A stretch of DNA of 64,000 nt from Syntrophobacter sp. SbD2 (GCA_945889495.1 CAMDBU010000008.1:1-64000), one strand, 5' to 3'; shown: positions 25,051 through 33,646, counted from the first letter of the stretch. Translations and numbers: made by a program. The notes: generated from the sequence alone by a model not told the origin.

Positions 25051-26823
25051 CTAAATCGCCGCGGATGGGCCGGCGCGCATGTCGTGGTGGACGCCGAAGC
25101 GGCGGCCGAAGTAGCGCACCAGCAGGGCGCCGCTGACGGTGAAGAAAATAATAAAGATGCTGACGATGCTCGCCGCTTCGCGGTTGCCGACGGCGTTGGA
25201 GGATAGCTCCAAGGCCATCAACGACAGCGTCATGGTGTCGCGGGAAGCGAGCAGGATAATGCTGCTAGTGGCCCCCGAGGCGGTGACGAAATTCATCACC
25301 GCGACCAACACCAGAGTGGGCATCAACAGCGGCAGCCAGATTTTAAAATAAGTTCTGATCCAGCCGGCGCCGGAGACCCGTGCGGCTTCTTCCATGTCGG
25401 CGCCGACCTGGACCAGCACGCCTTTCATGATATTGACGCCGGTGGTTTTGCCTTGCAGGACGACGACGATGATCAGCGCCCAAATAGTCCCGAAGAGCGC
25501 GTTCAAGCCCGGCGTGCCGATAAATACCCAGAGGAGCCCGAGGCCGGCGAGGATGCCGGGGATGGCGCCGGAGCCCCAGATCATCAGATCGAGCGCGCCG
25601 CGGCCGGGCAGCCGTGTGCGCACCAGAATATAAGCCAGTACGGAAAAAATCAGCGGACTGACCAACGCCGCGGTGAGCGCCAGGGTCAAGGTCGTGCGCA
25701 GCGCTTTGACGAACACCGGGTCCGACAACACCAAGCGCCAATGTTCGAGCGTGAAGCCCAGGACGAAGTAGCCGATGCGCTGCATGAAGCTGCCGAGGAT
25801 GAGAATCACCATGGGGCCAAAGGTCAACAGGGTGAGAAACACCGCCAGTAGGGCGAAGGCCAGGTAGTTGCCCTTGCCGAGATCGATCAGGCCTGGGCGA
25901 AAGCTGCCGGTGATGGTGGTGTAGCGGCGCCGCTCCAAGATCCAGCGTTGCAAGGGGATGATCAAGACGATCATCAAGAGCGTAATGCTCGCCAGCACGG
26001 TGGCCTCGCCGTAGTTGGGGATGGCGTTACGCACCAGCGCATAGACTTTGGTCGAATAAACGTAGAAGCCAAATGGTACGCCCAGCAAATATTCGGTCTC
26101 GAAGGATTGAAACACCCGCAGCAGTTGGAGGGCGAACACCATGATCATCGGCGACACCATCAATGGCAGCGTGACTTTGAATAGCGTGCGCAAATTGCTC
26201 GCGCCGCCGACCCGGGCGGCTTCTTCGAGCGTCGAATCCATGTTGCGAAAGGCTGGGGTCATGAGCATGACCTTGATCGAGATGCCATGGCCCATCAGGT
26301 TGGCCCAGACGATGCCGGGCACGCTGAAAATATTGAACGGCCCCTGGTCCAAGCCGAAGAGGTTTTTCAAACCGACGTTGATCATGCCGATGTCGGGGTC
26401 GAGCAGCGTGATCCAAGCGATGGTGGTGGGCAGGCTCGGCACCATGTAGGAAACCCAGAAGAGAAATTCCAAGGTTCGGCTGCACGGGATCTTGGTCCGC
26501 GCCAAGAGCCAGGCGATGGCCACGCCGATGGGAAAACTGATGCCCACGGTGAGCGACCAGATGAGCAGCGAATTGCCCAGCGATTGGATCAGTCCGGGGC
26601 GCTGAAAGGCATTGACCCAATGGTCGATACCGAAACGGCGCGGCTCGACAAACCAATCGTTGGCAGCGTTGAAGCTGTTGATCAATAACAACAGCACCGG
26701 CCACAGCAGCAGGTAGCCGAGCACGATCAGCACCATGGCCATCAGGAAATGGCCGCGGCTAAGGCGCGGCGGGCTGATCGTGATCGGGACGCTCAGGGGA
26801 GTTATGGTTGGCGATTGTTCCAC
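25051..26823 (-). CDS. ABC transporter permease, fused two-domain (ferric iron/AfuB type)
   Basis: A 590-residue inner-membrane protein with about twelve membrane segments, made of two BPD_transp_1 domains in one chain. The coupling (EAA) loops are EEAARVGGASNLRTLFKVTL (about residues 204-223) and EEAARVSGAGWIRTYFKIWL in the second half. The start is a GTG at 26823 without a clear ribosome site, so it is uncertain. It is the last gene of an ATPase, binding protein, permease operon, 106 bp after the binding protein stop, with a palindrome in the gap. Confidence 0.88.
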   Translation of the reverse strand: MEQSPTITPLSVPITISPPRLSRGHFLMAMVLIVLGYLLLWPVLLLLINSFNAANDWFVEPRRFGIDHWVNAFQRPGLIQSLGNSLLIWSLTVGISFPIGVAIAWLLARTKIPCSRTLEFLFWVSYMVPSLPTTIAWITLLDPDIGMINVGLKNLFGLDQGPFNIFSVPGIVWANLMGHGISIKVMLMTPAFRNMDSTLEEAARVGGASNLRTLFKVTLPLMVSPMIMVFALQLLRVFQSFETEYLLGVPFGFYVYSTKVYALVRNAIPNYGEATVLASITLLMIVLIIPLQRWILERRRYTTITGSFRPGLIDLGKGNYLAFALLAVFLTLLTFGPMVILILGSFMQRIGYFVLGFTLEHWRLVLSDPVFVKALRTTLTLALTAALVSPLIFSVLAYILVRTRLPGRGALDLMIWGSGAIPGILAGLGLLWVFIGTPGLNALFGTIWALIIVVVLQGKTTGVNIMKGVLVQVGADMEEAARVSGAGWIRTYFKIWLPLLMPTLVLVAVMNFVTASGATSSIILLASRDTMTLSLMALELSSNAVGNREAASIVSIFIIFFTVSGALLVRYFGRRFGVHHDMRAGPSAAI

Positions 26824-26850
26824 GGTTGGAGTTACAGCTTGGTGCTGATT

Positions 26851-26933
26851 TTCGTGATCGTGTTCGTGCTCGTGCTCGGAAATATCGCAGCGGGATTCTT
26901 ACGATCACGAGCCACGAACACGATCACGATTAT
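26851..26933. repeat. CGTGATCGTGTTCGTG palindrome
   Basis: The left arm TTCGTGATCGTGTTCGTGCT pairs with ACGAACACGATCACGATTA at the right, with an imperfect loop. It overlaps the stop codon of the binding-protein gene. A single-arm relative lies at 10019-10060 between two other genes. Confidence 0.65.
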
Positions 26934-28168
26934 TTCTGCCGGCTCTCCCACAGCTTAAAAACCCACTTCTGGGCTTCCTCGGTTCGCTCTCCGCTCGAGG
27001 GCTCGGCGTCGGGGAAGTTGTATTCCTTGCCGAAACCGCGGCGCTGTTGCGGCGAGACTTCGCCGAAGGGGATATCGGTGCGCAGTGACGAGCGGTCGAG
27101 ATTGGGGATCAAGGTGTGGGTCAGCATCTGGCCTTCCCTGGAGAGAAACCAGTTGATGAATAGCTTGGCGGCGCTCGGATGGGGCGCGTTGGCGAAAGCC
27201 GAGATGCAGCAACCCGAGCCCGAGGCGCGCAGCACGCCGGCCTTCTTGACCAAATAGCGGGCTTTGATCGGCAAGCCTTTTTTCGCCAAGGCGACATATT
27301 CTTCGGTGCCGGTGGCGACAAACTGCAGCGGAAAGCGGCCGTTCACCAACCAAGTTTCAAGGATGCGCCGGTCGTCGCTGAAGGTGACGCCGGTGTTGGT
27401 CATGTAGCGCTTGACCCAATCGGGGCCGCGGTCAGGCTCGAAGTAGCTATCGATCATCTGGCGGATGCCGGATGGATCGCCCATACCCTGGCCGGCGATT
27501 TTGCCTTTCCACCTGGGATCGAAGACATCGGTTTGTTTGACCAGGGTGGCGATCTCGGCTTCCTTGATCTTGTCGGTGTTGTACCAGATCTCGTATTGGT
27601 CCTCTAAACCGGCGTGATAGATGAGCGCGAACTTCCCGAACTTGTCGGTGTACATGTGCTTACCCTTGTACCACTTGGACAGGTCGGTGACTTCCGGATG
27701 GAACAGCAGCGGCGGCAGCGCCACCAGGGAGTCGGACGGCACCAGCCGTTGCTGGTTCTCGCGCGAGCTGATGAGCGCGACGTCGACGGTGAACTTGCCG
27801 CCTTTGCGTTCGGCGAGCACTCTGTTGACGGTATCGATGGCGTTGCCGGTGGAGACCTCGACTTTGATGTTGAACTTTTTATTAAACGCGTCCACCACCG
27901 GGCGGTACTGGCGCGACGGCGCGCCACCGGACGCGATCGCCAGCGTGCCTTCCTGCTGGGCGGCGGCGATCAGCTTGGTCCATTCCTGCTCGAAGTTAGC
28001 GCTCGCCGCTGGCGCGGCTTTGGCTGGCGGCGTCGGGGTGGCGCCGAAGGCGCCGCTGGCTGCGAAGAGGAGCAGCAGAGATCCGACGGATCCGACGGAT
28101 CGGACCGATCGGTCGGATCGTTTGTTGGCGCTGGCAATCGCTTTTGCTAGATCTAGTAGCCTCTTCAT
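26930..28168 (-). CDS. ABC importer solute-binding protein, family 1
   Basis: About 412 residues from ATG 28168 with GAGAGG upstream. The signal peptide is unusual: after MKRLLDLAKAIASANK comes a repeat-encoded stretch SDRSVRSVGSVGS before the hydrophobic LLLLFAASGAFGA. The mature protein has the family-1 pattern KLIAAAQQEGTLAIASGGAP, YEIWYNTDKIKEAEI and PHPSAAKLFINWFLSREGQ. It lies 11 bp after the ATPase gene and upstream of the permease, so it is the receptor of this importer. Substrate likely ferric iron, a polyamine or an organic anion. Confidence 0.88.
   Translation of the reverse strand: MKRLLDLAKAIASANKRSDRSVRSVGSVGSLLLLFAASGAFGATPTPPAKAAPAASANFEQEWTKLIAAAQQEGTLAIASGGAPSRQYRPVVDAFNKKFNIKVEVSTGNAIDTVNRVLAERKGGKFTVDVALISSRENQQRLVPSDSLVALPPLLFHPEVTDLSKWYKGKHMYTDKFGKFALIYHAGLEDQYEIWYNTDKIKEAEIATLVKQTDVFDPRWKGKIAGQGMGDPSGIRQMIDSYFEPDRGPDWVKRYMTNTGVTFSDDRRILETWLVNGRFPLQFVATGTEEYVALAKKGLPIKARYLVKKAGVLRASGSGCCISAFANAPHPSAAKLFINWFLSREGQMLTHTLIPNLDRSSLRTDIPFGEVSPQQRRGFGKEYNFPDAEPSSGERTEEAQKWVFKLWESRQK
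28080..28120. repeat. GATCCGACG microrepeat inside a signal-peptide coding region
   Basis: Tandem GATCCGACG units followed by their inverted form (GGACCGATCGGTCGGATC) make a strong self-complementary run. It encodes SDRSVRSVGSVGS within the binding protein's signal sequence. It looks like an intergenic-type repeat inserted in frame. Confidence 0.65.
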
Positions 28169-28179
28169 AACATCCTCTC

Positions 28180-29364
28180 TCACTCGTCCTTATGCGACCA
28201 GTTGGACGACCAGGCGCTGTGGCCGTCGGGGCGCAGTTTGAGCCAGACTTTGTTGGCTTCCTCAATCGGCCGGTGGCGCTCGCCGTAGAGCAGCATGGCG
28301 CCCTGGCCGTCGATTTCGATCTGATACTCGATGCGCTCACCGACAAACAGCGCGGCTTGCACGGTACCGCCAATGGTTCCCGCCGGTGGCGCGCCGCCGT
28401 TGGCCGGCAGGATCTCGACATCTTCTGGGCGCACGCCCATGTAGACCGCGGCGCCGCTGGCGATGCCGTCGGGATGATAGGTGCGGCCGAAGACCACGCA
28501 ATCCGGCGCGCCTTCCAGGGCGATGGCCAGCTGGCCGGCGCCGTTACTCGATTGCACTTTGCCTTTGAACAGCAAGGTCCGGCCGACGAAATCGCGGACA
28601 AATTCGTTACTCGGCGCTTCGTAGAGCAAGCGCGGATCGCCTTGTTGCTGGACCACGCCGAAATTCATCAGCACGATGCGATTGGACAAGCTCAGCGCTT
28701 CGATCTGGTCATGGGTGACGAACAGCATGGCGATGTTCAATCTCTTTTGCAGCAGCTTGACGCCGACGCGCATCTGCTCGCGCAGCTTGGCGTCGAGGTT
28801 GCTGAACGGTTCGTCGAGCAACAGCACCCGCGGTTCGGTCACCAGCGCGCGGGCGAAGGCGACGCGCTGCTGTTGGCCGCCGCTCAACAGCGGCCCCTGG
28901 CGGTCTTCGAAGCCGGCCAAGCCGACTAGATCGAGCGCCTTGGCGACCCGGTCCTTGATTTCGTTTTTGGGAAAGTGGCGCGCCTGGAGCGGAAAGGCGA
29001 CGTTCTCCGCCACCGTCATATGCGGCCATATCGCATAGGACTGAAACACCATGCCGACGTTGCGCTTGTCGGGCGACATGAACAGACGCTTGGCGGTCAT
29101 GACCACCGCCTGCGCGCCGAAATAAATATCGCCGGCATCGGGATGTTCGAGACCGGCGACCATTCTCAAAGTCGTGGTCTTGCCGCAACCGCTCGGGCCG
29201 AGGAGCGTGAGAATCTCGCCGTCGCGAATGTCGAGGGACAAATCTTGCACCGCCGGTTTGCTGCTGCCGGGATAAGTTTTCCACAAACCGCGCAGGCTGA
29301 CGGCGATCTTGGCGTCGTCGTCGGGTTTAGCCGTAGCGGTGGAAGTGGGCGCAGCGCTAGTCAT
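28180..29364 (-). CDS. ABC transporter ATPase (PotA/FbpC type)
   Basis: A 394-residue nucleotide-binding subunit. Walker A is GPSGCGKTT (residues 56-64), the Q-loop lies in GMVFQSYAIWPHMTV, the signature is LSGGQQQR, Walker B is VLLLDEPFSNLD and the switch His is in FVTHDQIEA. The C-terminal part after about residue 250 is a TOBE-like regulatory domain (GVRPEDVEILPAN). It heads the importer operon with the binding protein and fused permease downstream. It energises uptake at the cytoplasmic face. Confidence 0.92.
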   Translation of the reverse strand: MTSAAPTSTATAKPDDDAKIAVSLRGLWKTYPGSSKPAVQDLSLDIRDGEILTLLGPSGCGKTTTLRMVAGLEHPDAGDIYFGAQAVVMTAKRLFMSPDKRNVGMVFQSYAIWPHMTVAENVAFPLQARHFPKNEIKDRVAKALDLVGLAGFEDRQGPLLSGGQQQRVAFARALVTEPRVLLLDEPFSNLDAKLREQMRVGVKLLQKRLNIAMLFVTHDQIEALSLSNRIVLMNFGVVQQQGDPRLLYEAPSNEFVRDFVGRTLLFKGKVQSSNGAGQLAIALEGAPDCVVFGRTYHPDGIASGAAVYMGVRPEDVEILPANGGAPPAGTIGGTVQAALFVGERIEYQIEIDGQGAMLLYGERHRPIEEANKVWLKLRPDGHSAWSSNWSHKDE

Positions 29365-29414
29365 GGTGCTGAATCTTGTACAGGAAAGTTGGCGTGGACT
29401 CTAGTGGGATTCGG

Positions 29415-29512
29415 CGGGCGGGTCTAAAACCCGTCCCTACGAATCAAACATCGGGAAAGATCTTTGCCAGCGATTGAAGTCCCAGGTGTAGGGGCAGGTT
29501 TGAAACCTGCCC
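29415..29512. repeat. Two palindromes of the GTAGGGGC family
   Basis: 29415-29441 pairs GGGCGGGT with ACCCGTCCC around CTAAA. 29488-29512 reads GTAGGGGCAGGTTT then AAACCTGCCC. The second lies 3 bp beyond the stop of the bicupin gene. Both share terminal words with the hairpins flanking the RAYT gene. Confidence 0.65.
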
Positions 29513-29515
29513 GTC

Positions 29516-30538
29516 TTAGAAACCCTTGGCGTTTTCTCTCATATAAAATCCCAACTTTTTCATCGCCGGCCAGTCGTCGATGGAGAACAGGATGGTGTCG
29601 TCGCTGCTACTGTTCTCATGATGGTGCCAAGTCCAGGCGGGCACGGCGAAGATATCGCCTTTGTTATATTCCAACCGCTCGCCGTCGATGACTACGGTTC
29701 CCGAACCTTCGAAGGCGAAGTAAAAGCTGGTGCTGTTGTGGCGGTGCGCCAGGGTTTTTTGTTTCTTCGACAGCAGCTGCGCTTGCCAGGCGATGGTCGG
29801 CAAGGTCGGGCCGCCGTCCACTGGACTGGCGAGCATGATCATGACGCCGTCATAGGGATCGCTCTCGTGGTTCTCGCGTAGCGCCATTAATGCCGCGTGG
29901 GTGTCGGCCCAGGCGTAGCGCATGGGCGGCAGCGGGAAGGGCGCCTCATTCGCTATCGGCCGCGCTAGTCCGAGAGTCCGCTGGCCGTAGCCGGCGGGTT
30001 TTTTCACTTCCTCATAAGGCGCGTCTTTGGGGAAGCGCTCGTTGATGTTGACGTTGGGGTTATAGCCGTTGTCGTAGCCATCGATCCAGATCGCCGGCGT
30101 CTTATCCTTGTTCCAATGATCATGGTAGGTCCACGCCGGGCTGATGACGACGTCGCCGCGCTCCATGGGATAGGCCTCGTATTCACAAACGAACACGGCG
30201 TCCTTGGGCGCTTCGCAGACCAGCCTCGTTTCACTACGCAGGTTGCGATGGCACTGGGTGCGCTCGCCGGGCATGAGAATTTGCGCGTTCATCCAGATCG
30301 GAAAGTTTTTCGCTTCGATGCCGACCACCGAGCGCATGCCGGTCATGCCGTCGGGGCCGACGGTGACGATCTCGCCGGAGCGTTGCAAGCCGCGGTAGAT
30401 GCCGTCCCATTGCCAGTGCGCCGCGGTCTTGCCGGCGCGGGCGACGGCATTTTTGTCGCGTTTCAAGCCCGCGCCGACCAAATAGTGATCGCCCAAAAAT
30501 CGTTCGAGGTCTTCGTGGCTGGTGCCGACGTCGCTCAT
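29516..30538 (-). CDS. Bicupin dioxygenase, gentisate 1,2-dioxygenase-like
   Basis: A 340-residue protein with two cupin domains, as in gentisate and related ring-cleaving dioxygenases, which use ferrous iron to open dihydroxylated rings. The N-terminal cupin has MNAQILMPGERTQCHRNLRS and ERGDVVISPAWTYHDHWN. The C-terminal cupin has TLAHRHNSTSFYFAFEGSG, then GDIFAVPAWTWHHHEN. Both domains keep metal-type histidines. It is followed on the same strand by an amidohydrolase gene upstream, suggesting a catabolic unit. The exact substrate is unknown. Confidence 0.8.
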   Translation of the reverse strand: MSDVGTSHEDLERFLGDHYLVGAGLKRDKNAVARAGKTAAHWQWDGIYRGLQRSGEIVTVGPDGMTGMRSVVGIEAKNFPIWMNAQILMPGERTQCHRNLRSETRLVCEAPKDAVFVCEYEAYPMERGDVVISPAWTYHDHWNKDKTPAIWIDGYDNGYNPNVNINERFPKDAPYEEVKKPAGYGQRTLGLARPIANEAPFPLPPMRYAWADTHAALMALRENHESDPYDGVMIMLASPVDGGPTLPTIAWQAQLLSKKQKTLAHRHNSTSFYFAFEGSGTVVIDGERLEYNKGDIFAVPAWTWHHHENSSSDDTILFSIDDWPAMKKLGFYMRENAKGF

Positions 30539-30550
30539 AGTAAACTCCTG

Positions 30551-30610
30551 GTCTAGGGTTTGGCGTCTAGCGTCTGGAGTTTAACGCCAGACCCTAGACG
30601 CTAGAACCTA
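30551..30610. repeat. GTCTAGGGTTTGGCGTCTAG palindrome
   Basis: The left half GTCTAGGGTTTGGCGTCTAG and CGTCTGGAGTTTAACGCCAG are followed by ACCCTAGACGCTAG, forming a hairpin between the bicupin and amidohydrolase genes. It may separate the two transcription units or lie within one transcript. Confidence 0.6.
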
Positions 30611-30614
30611 AACG

Positions 30615-31769
30615 TTAATCGTTGAGATGAAAGTAGCGAACGCAATTATCCACCAACATGGCTTTTAACTCGTTCTCCGGCACGCCGGCGAAGTCTTCGC
30701 GCAAATATTTTTGCGAGTTGGGATAATCGCTGGCGGCGTGGGCGAAGTCGGTGCCCCACATGATCTTGTCGACGCCGATGCTGTGGCGCCGCTTGATGCC
30801 GACCGGATCGCGCAGGAAGCCCCAGTAGTTGCGCTCGGTCAAGTATTCGCTGGGCAGGCGGTCGAGTTTATTGAGTCCCCAGGCGTCGTGGATCATGCCC
30901 ATGTAGCGTTTGTAGTGATCGTCGACCTGCCACAGGCCGTACTCGAACCAGCCGACCATGGTTTCGGCCCAGTAGAATTCCAGCTTGGGAAAGCGGTCCC
31001 AGACGCCGAAGAACGCCATCTGCAAGGGCGCGGTCATGGCGTCGTTGGTGAAACGGGTAAAAAACTTGAAGGCGTCTTTTTGATGGACGTCGTGGCCGGG
31101 GTCCTTGGGGTAGCTGTAATCCGGCTCGCCTTTACCTGAACCCATGTTGCCGGTGTTGTGGTTGGTCATTGCCATGCCCATGTCGATGGCGGCGGCCCAG
31201 AACTTGTCGTCCGCCGCGGTTGGATAGCTCTTGCCGCTCGGATAGCGGTCGAGTTTGACGCCCTTCATGCCCAACTTCTTGCAGTGCGCCATTTCCGCGA
31301 TCGCGTCGTCGACGTTGGTGGTCGGTAGCGTGCCCATGCAAACCAAACGGTCCGGCGCCGGCGCCATGTATTCTTCACCGAGAAATTCATTGTAGGCGCG
31401 GATGCAGTCGCGGTAGAAGTCGTCGTCCTTGGTCTGGCGTAGGACGAAAGTGATCTGCGAGAAAAGAATCTCGCAATCGATGCCGTCCTGCACCTGCTCG
31501 TCCAAACGCTGCTGCGGCGAACCGGTGCCGGCGCAGGTCTCGAAGGTCGGCACTTGCTTGGCGAGATCGGTGTGGGCGACGCGCACGCTGCGGGTGATGC
31601 CAATCGTATTCGGCTTGCCGCCGTCGATGACCACGGCGTCGGAGCTGTTCGGCATTTTCACGCGCTTGGGCGCGCGCTCGCGATACTTCGCCTGCACGCG
31701 GTCGCGCCAGATGTCGGGGTTCAAGTCGATATGGCCGTCGCCGGAAATGCATTGGTACTGTCGAGCCAT
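30615..31769 (-). CDS. Amidohydrolase family protein (Amidohydro_2)
   Basis: A 384-residue TIM-barrel hydrolase from ATG 31769 with AAAGGA upstream. The metal region reads CISGDGHIDLNPDIW, with a single His in place of the HxH. Later landmarks are GMKGVKLDRYPSG, MAMTNHNTGNMGSG and KIMWGTDFAHAASDYPNS with the conserved Asp. It is the third member of this superfamily in the window and is more like a decarboxylase-type enzyme acting beside a ring-cleaving bicupin. It is divergent from the dihydroxyphthalate-decarboxylase-like gene at 31998. Confidence 0.85.
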   Translation of the reverse strand: MARQYQCISGDGHIDLNPDIWRDRVQAKYRERAPKRVKMPNSSDAVVIDGGKPNTIGITRSVRVAHTDLAKQVPTFETCAGTGSPQQRLDEQVQDGIDCEILFSQITFVLRQTKDDDFYRDCIRAYNEFLGEEYMAPAPDRLVCMGTLPTTNVDDAIAEMAHCKKLGMKGVKLDRYPSGKSYPTAADDKFWAAAIDMGMAMTNHNTGNMGSGKGEPDYSYPKDPGHDVHQKDAFKFFTRFTNDAMTAPLQMAFFGVWDRFPKLEFYWAETMVGWFEYGLWQVDDHYKRYMGMIHDAWGLNKLDRLPSEYLTERNYWGFLRDPVGIKRRHSIGVDKIMWGTDFAHAASDYPNSQKYLREDFAGVPENELKAMLVDNCVRYFHLND

Positions 31770-31850
31770 GGAATGAGGTCCTTTCGAGTGCGAACTTGGT
31801 AGCTGAAATTTGTATTCAGTTTGGCCTGGGGAGTCAAGCATATGTAATAG

Positions 31851-31935
31851 ACATGAGGCGCGAGGCTTGAGGCATGAGCCGGACCGGATTTCGGACTATT
31901 CTCTTACTCAAGCCTCGTGCCTCATGCCTCATGCC
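31851..31935. repeat. GAGGCATGAGGC palindrome
   Basis: CATGAGGCGCGAGGCTTGAG at the left pairs with CTCAAGCCTCGTGCCTCATG at the right. It lies in the divergent promoter region between the amidohydrolase and the next gene. Confidence 0.65.
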
Positions 31936-31997
31936 TTACTTCATTGCACTCAACCGCACTGTCGATATATGTTGCGCCGATAACGAAAGGAACCAAC

Positions 31998-32948
31998 ATG
32001 GCCAATCCCAAGCTGCACTTTTATTTTCGCGAACCGACCATCGATACCAACATTCCGATCACCGACGGCACCGTCAAGATTGACGGCTTCGACTGGGAGT
32101 TCGTTGCCGATGAGGAGTCCTGCGACGCTTGGGACTGCGGCTTTGCCGCGCGGGTGCGCGCCTACGCCAAGGGCGAGGCGCATATCTCGATCCCGGCGTT
32201 CCCCAACCGCAAGTTTCGCCTGGCCTATATCTACGTCAACAGCAAAGCCGGCATCGAGACCGCGAAAGATTTAGAAGGCCGGCGCGTCGGCATCATGCAG
32301 TGGGACAACACCGCCGGGGTCTGGGCGCGCGGTGCGCTGCAACATTACTACGGCGTCGATTTGACCAAGATCGACTGGTGCTCGCCGCGGGCGAAAAAGA
32401 TGACCGTGGCCGCGGGCATCCGCATCGACCAGATCGAGTCCAACGACGATCCCGATTTACTGCTCGACAACATGCTCATCGACGGCAAGATCGATGCGGT
32501 GATCGGCCCCAACGTGCTGCCGTCGATTACCGCCCGCGACCCGCGGACTCGTAGATTGTTCCGCGACTTTCGCAAAGAAGAGCAGGAGTATTATCGGAAG
32601 ACGAAAATTTTCCCGACCAGCCACATCGTCACGTTGAAGCAGGCGTTTGTCGATAAGTATCCAAACGCACCGGTGGCGCTGTTGAAAGCCTTCCGCCAGT
32701 CGCGCGACGTCGCCGTCGACCGGCTCATGGGTCCCGACCCGCAAATCATCATGTATTCCTGGATGGCGGCGGCGGTGGCCGAACAGCGTGAACTGATGGG
32801 CGACAATTATTGGGCCTACAACGTGCCCGACAACGTGCGCGAGTTGGAAGCCATGACCCAATATTCCCACGAGCAAGGCCTGACGCCGACGCGCATCGAT
32901 TATAAGACATTTTTTCATCCCGACGCGGCGGCGCTGCCGGGAGTGTGA
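31998..32948 (+). CDS. 4,5-dihydroxyphthalate decarboxylase-like protein (binding-protein fold)
   Basis: A 316-residue protein from ATG 31998 with AAAGGA upstream and no signal peptide, so cytosolic. It has the periplasmic-binding-protein type fold seen in proteins annotated as 4,5-dihydroxyphthalate decarboxylase. Recognisable parts are ISIPAFPNRKFRLAYIYVNS, DLEGRRVGIMQWDNTAGVWA and RGALQHYYGVDLTKIDW. In phthalate degradation such a protein yields protocatechuate. Its divergent neighbours are an amidohydrolase and a gentisate-dioxygenase-like bicupin. A non-enzymatic ligand-binding role is also possible. Confidence 0.75.
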   Translation: MANPKLHFYFREPTIDTNIPITDGTVKIDGFDWEFVADEESCDAWDCGFAARVRAYAKGEAHISIPAFPNRKFRLAYIYVNSKAGIETAKDLEGRRVGIMQWDNTAGVWARGALQHYYGVDLTKIDWCSPRAKKMTVAAGIRIDQIESNDDPDLLLDNMLIDGKIDAVIGPNVLPSITARDPRTRRLFRDFRKEEQEYYRKTKIFPTSHIVTLKQAFVDKYPNAPVALLKAFRQSRDVAVDRLMGPDPQIIMYSWMAAAVAEQRELMGDNYWAYNVPDNVRELEAMTQYSHEQGLTPTRIDYKTFFHPDAAALPGV

Positions 32949-32952
32949 GGAA

Positions 32953-32977
32953 GAAGGCAATAGGCAATAGGCAATAG
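32953..32977. repeat. AGGCAAT tandem microrepeat
   Basis: Three tandem copies of GGCAATA after the stop of the preceding gene, immediately left of the RAYT element. No secondary structure is obvious. Confidence 0.5.
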
Positions 32978-32999
32978 TGATGAACCGCGACAATCCGAC

Positions 33000-33623
33000 G
33001 TAGGGGCGACCGGCCGGTCGCCCTTTTCTGGGATAGTAGATGACCGTTCCACCCGACGTAAGACGCCGACGTTCGATTCGACTGCAAGATTATGATTATT
33101 CATTGGCTGGGGCATATTTCATTACGATGGTGACTAAAGACCGCCAATGTTTATTTGGTGAAGTTGTTGAAGCTGAAATGCGATTGAACGACTGGGGCCG
33201 TATCGTCCAGGATGAATGGGACAAGTCAGCGCAGATACGAAAAGAAATCGAGTTGGATGCGTTCGTCATTATGCCAAATCACGTTCACGGTATTATCGCG
33301 ATCGCTGAACCGGTGGGGAGGGCGACCGGCCGGTCGCCCCTTGTCGGTCCTGGGAAACGGTCCGTCGGTGCGTTTGTCGGTGGGTTCAAGGCTGCGGTCA
33401 CTCAACGGATCAATGGCGCCCGTGGCACGCCCGGTGTATCCGTGTGGCAGCGCAACTACTTCGAGCATGTGATACGCAACGAGGATTCGTTGCATCGCAT
33501 TCGCCAGTATATTACCGATAACCCAATGCGCTGGGAATTTGACCGTGAGAATCCTGCGGCGCAGCATCCTGAAGCGAATTATACCTGGCGTGACGAAAGG
33601 TAGGGGCGACCGGCTGGTCGCCC
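33000..33623 (+). mobile_element. RAYT unit flanked by REP hairpins
   Basis: A REP-associated tyrosine transposase gene lies between two copies of one hairpin in the same orientation: 33000-33023 (GTAGGGGCGACCGGCCGGTC then GCCC) and 33600-33623 (one stem base changed, CCGGCTGGTC). A third copy sits inside the gene at 33319-33340. This arrangement fits a RAYT with its cognate REP sequences. Confidence 0.8.
33040..33603 (+). CDS. REP-associated tyrosine transposase (Y1 HUH family, RAYT)
   Basis: A 187-residue Y1-type single-strand transposase. The N-terminus RRRSIRLQDYDYSLAGAYFI is typical of RAYTs. The HUH motif is NHVHGI (His81, His83) and the probable nucleophile Tyr157 lies in RIRQYITDNPMRW, after NYFEHVIRNEDSLHR. 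Residues 93-101 (GRATGRSPL) are translated from an internal copy of the flanking hairpin and fall between the core strands, so the frame is kept. The product would nick and process single-stranded REP hairpins. The ribosome site is weak. All catalytic residues are present. Confidence 0.88.
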   Translation: MTVPPDVRRRRSIRLQDYDYSLAGAYFITMVTKDRQCLFGEVVEAEMRLNDWGRIVQDEWDKSAQIRKEIELDAFVIMPNHVHGIIAIAEPVGRATGRSPLVGPGKRSVGAFVGGFKAAVTQRINGARGTPGVSVWQRNYFEHVIRNEDSLHRIRQYITDNPMRWEFDRENPAAQHPEANYTWRDER

Positions 33624-33646
33624 TCTTGGAACGATCGGAGAGGCCG

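Noticed and set aside
28080-28120. Tandem GATCCGACG considered as a DNA-binding site array or iteron
   Set aside because: It lies inside a gene's signal-peptide codons and has no replication gene near it.
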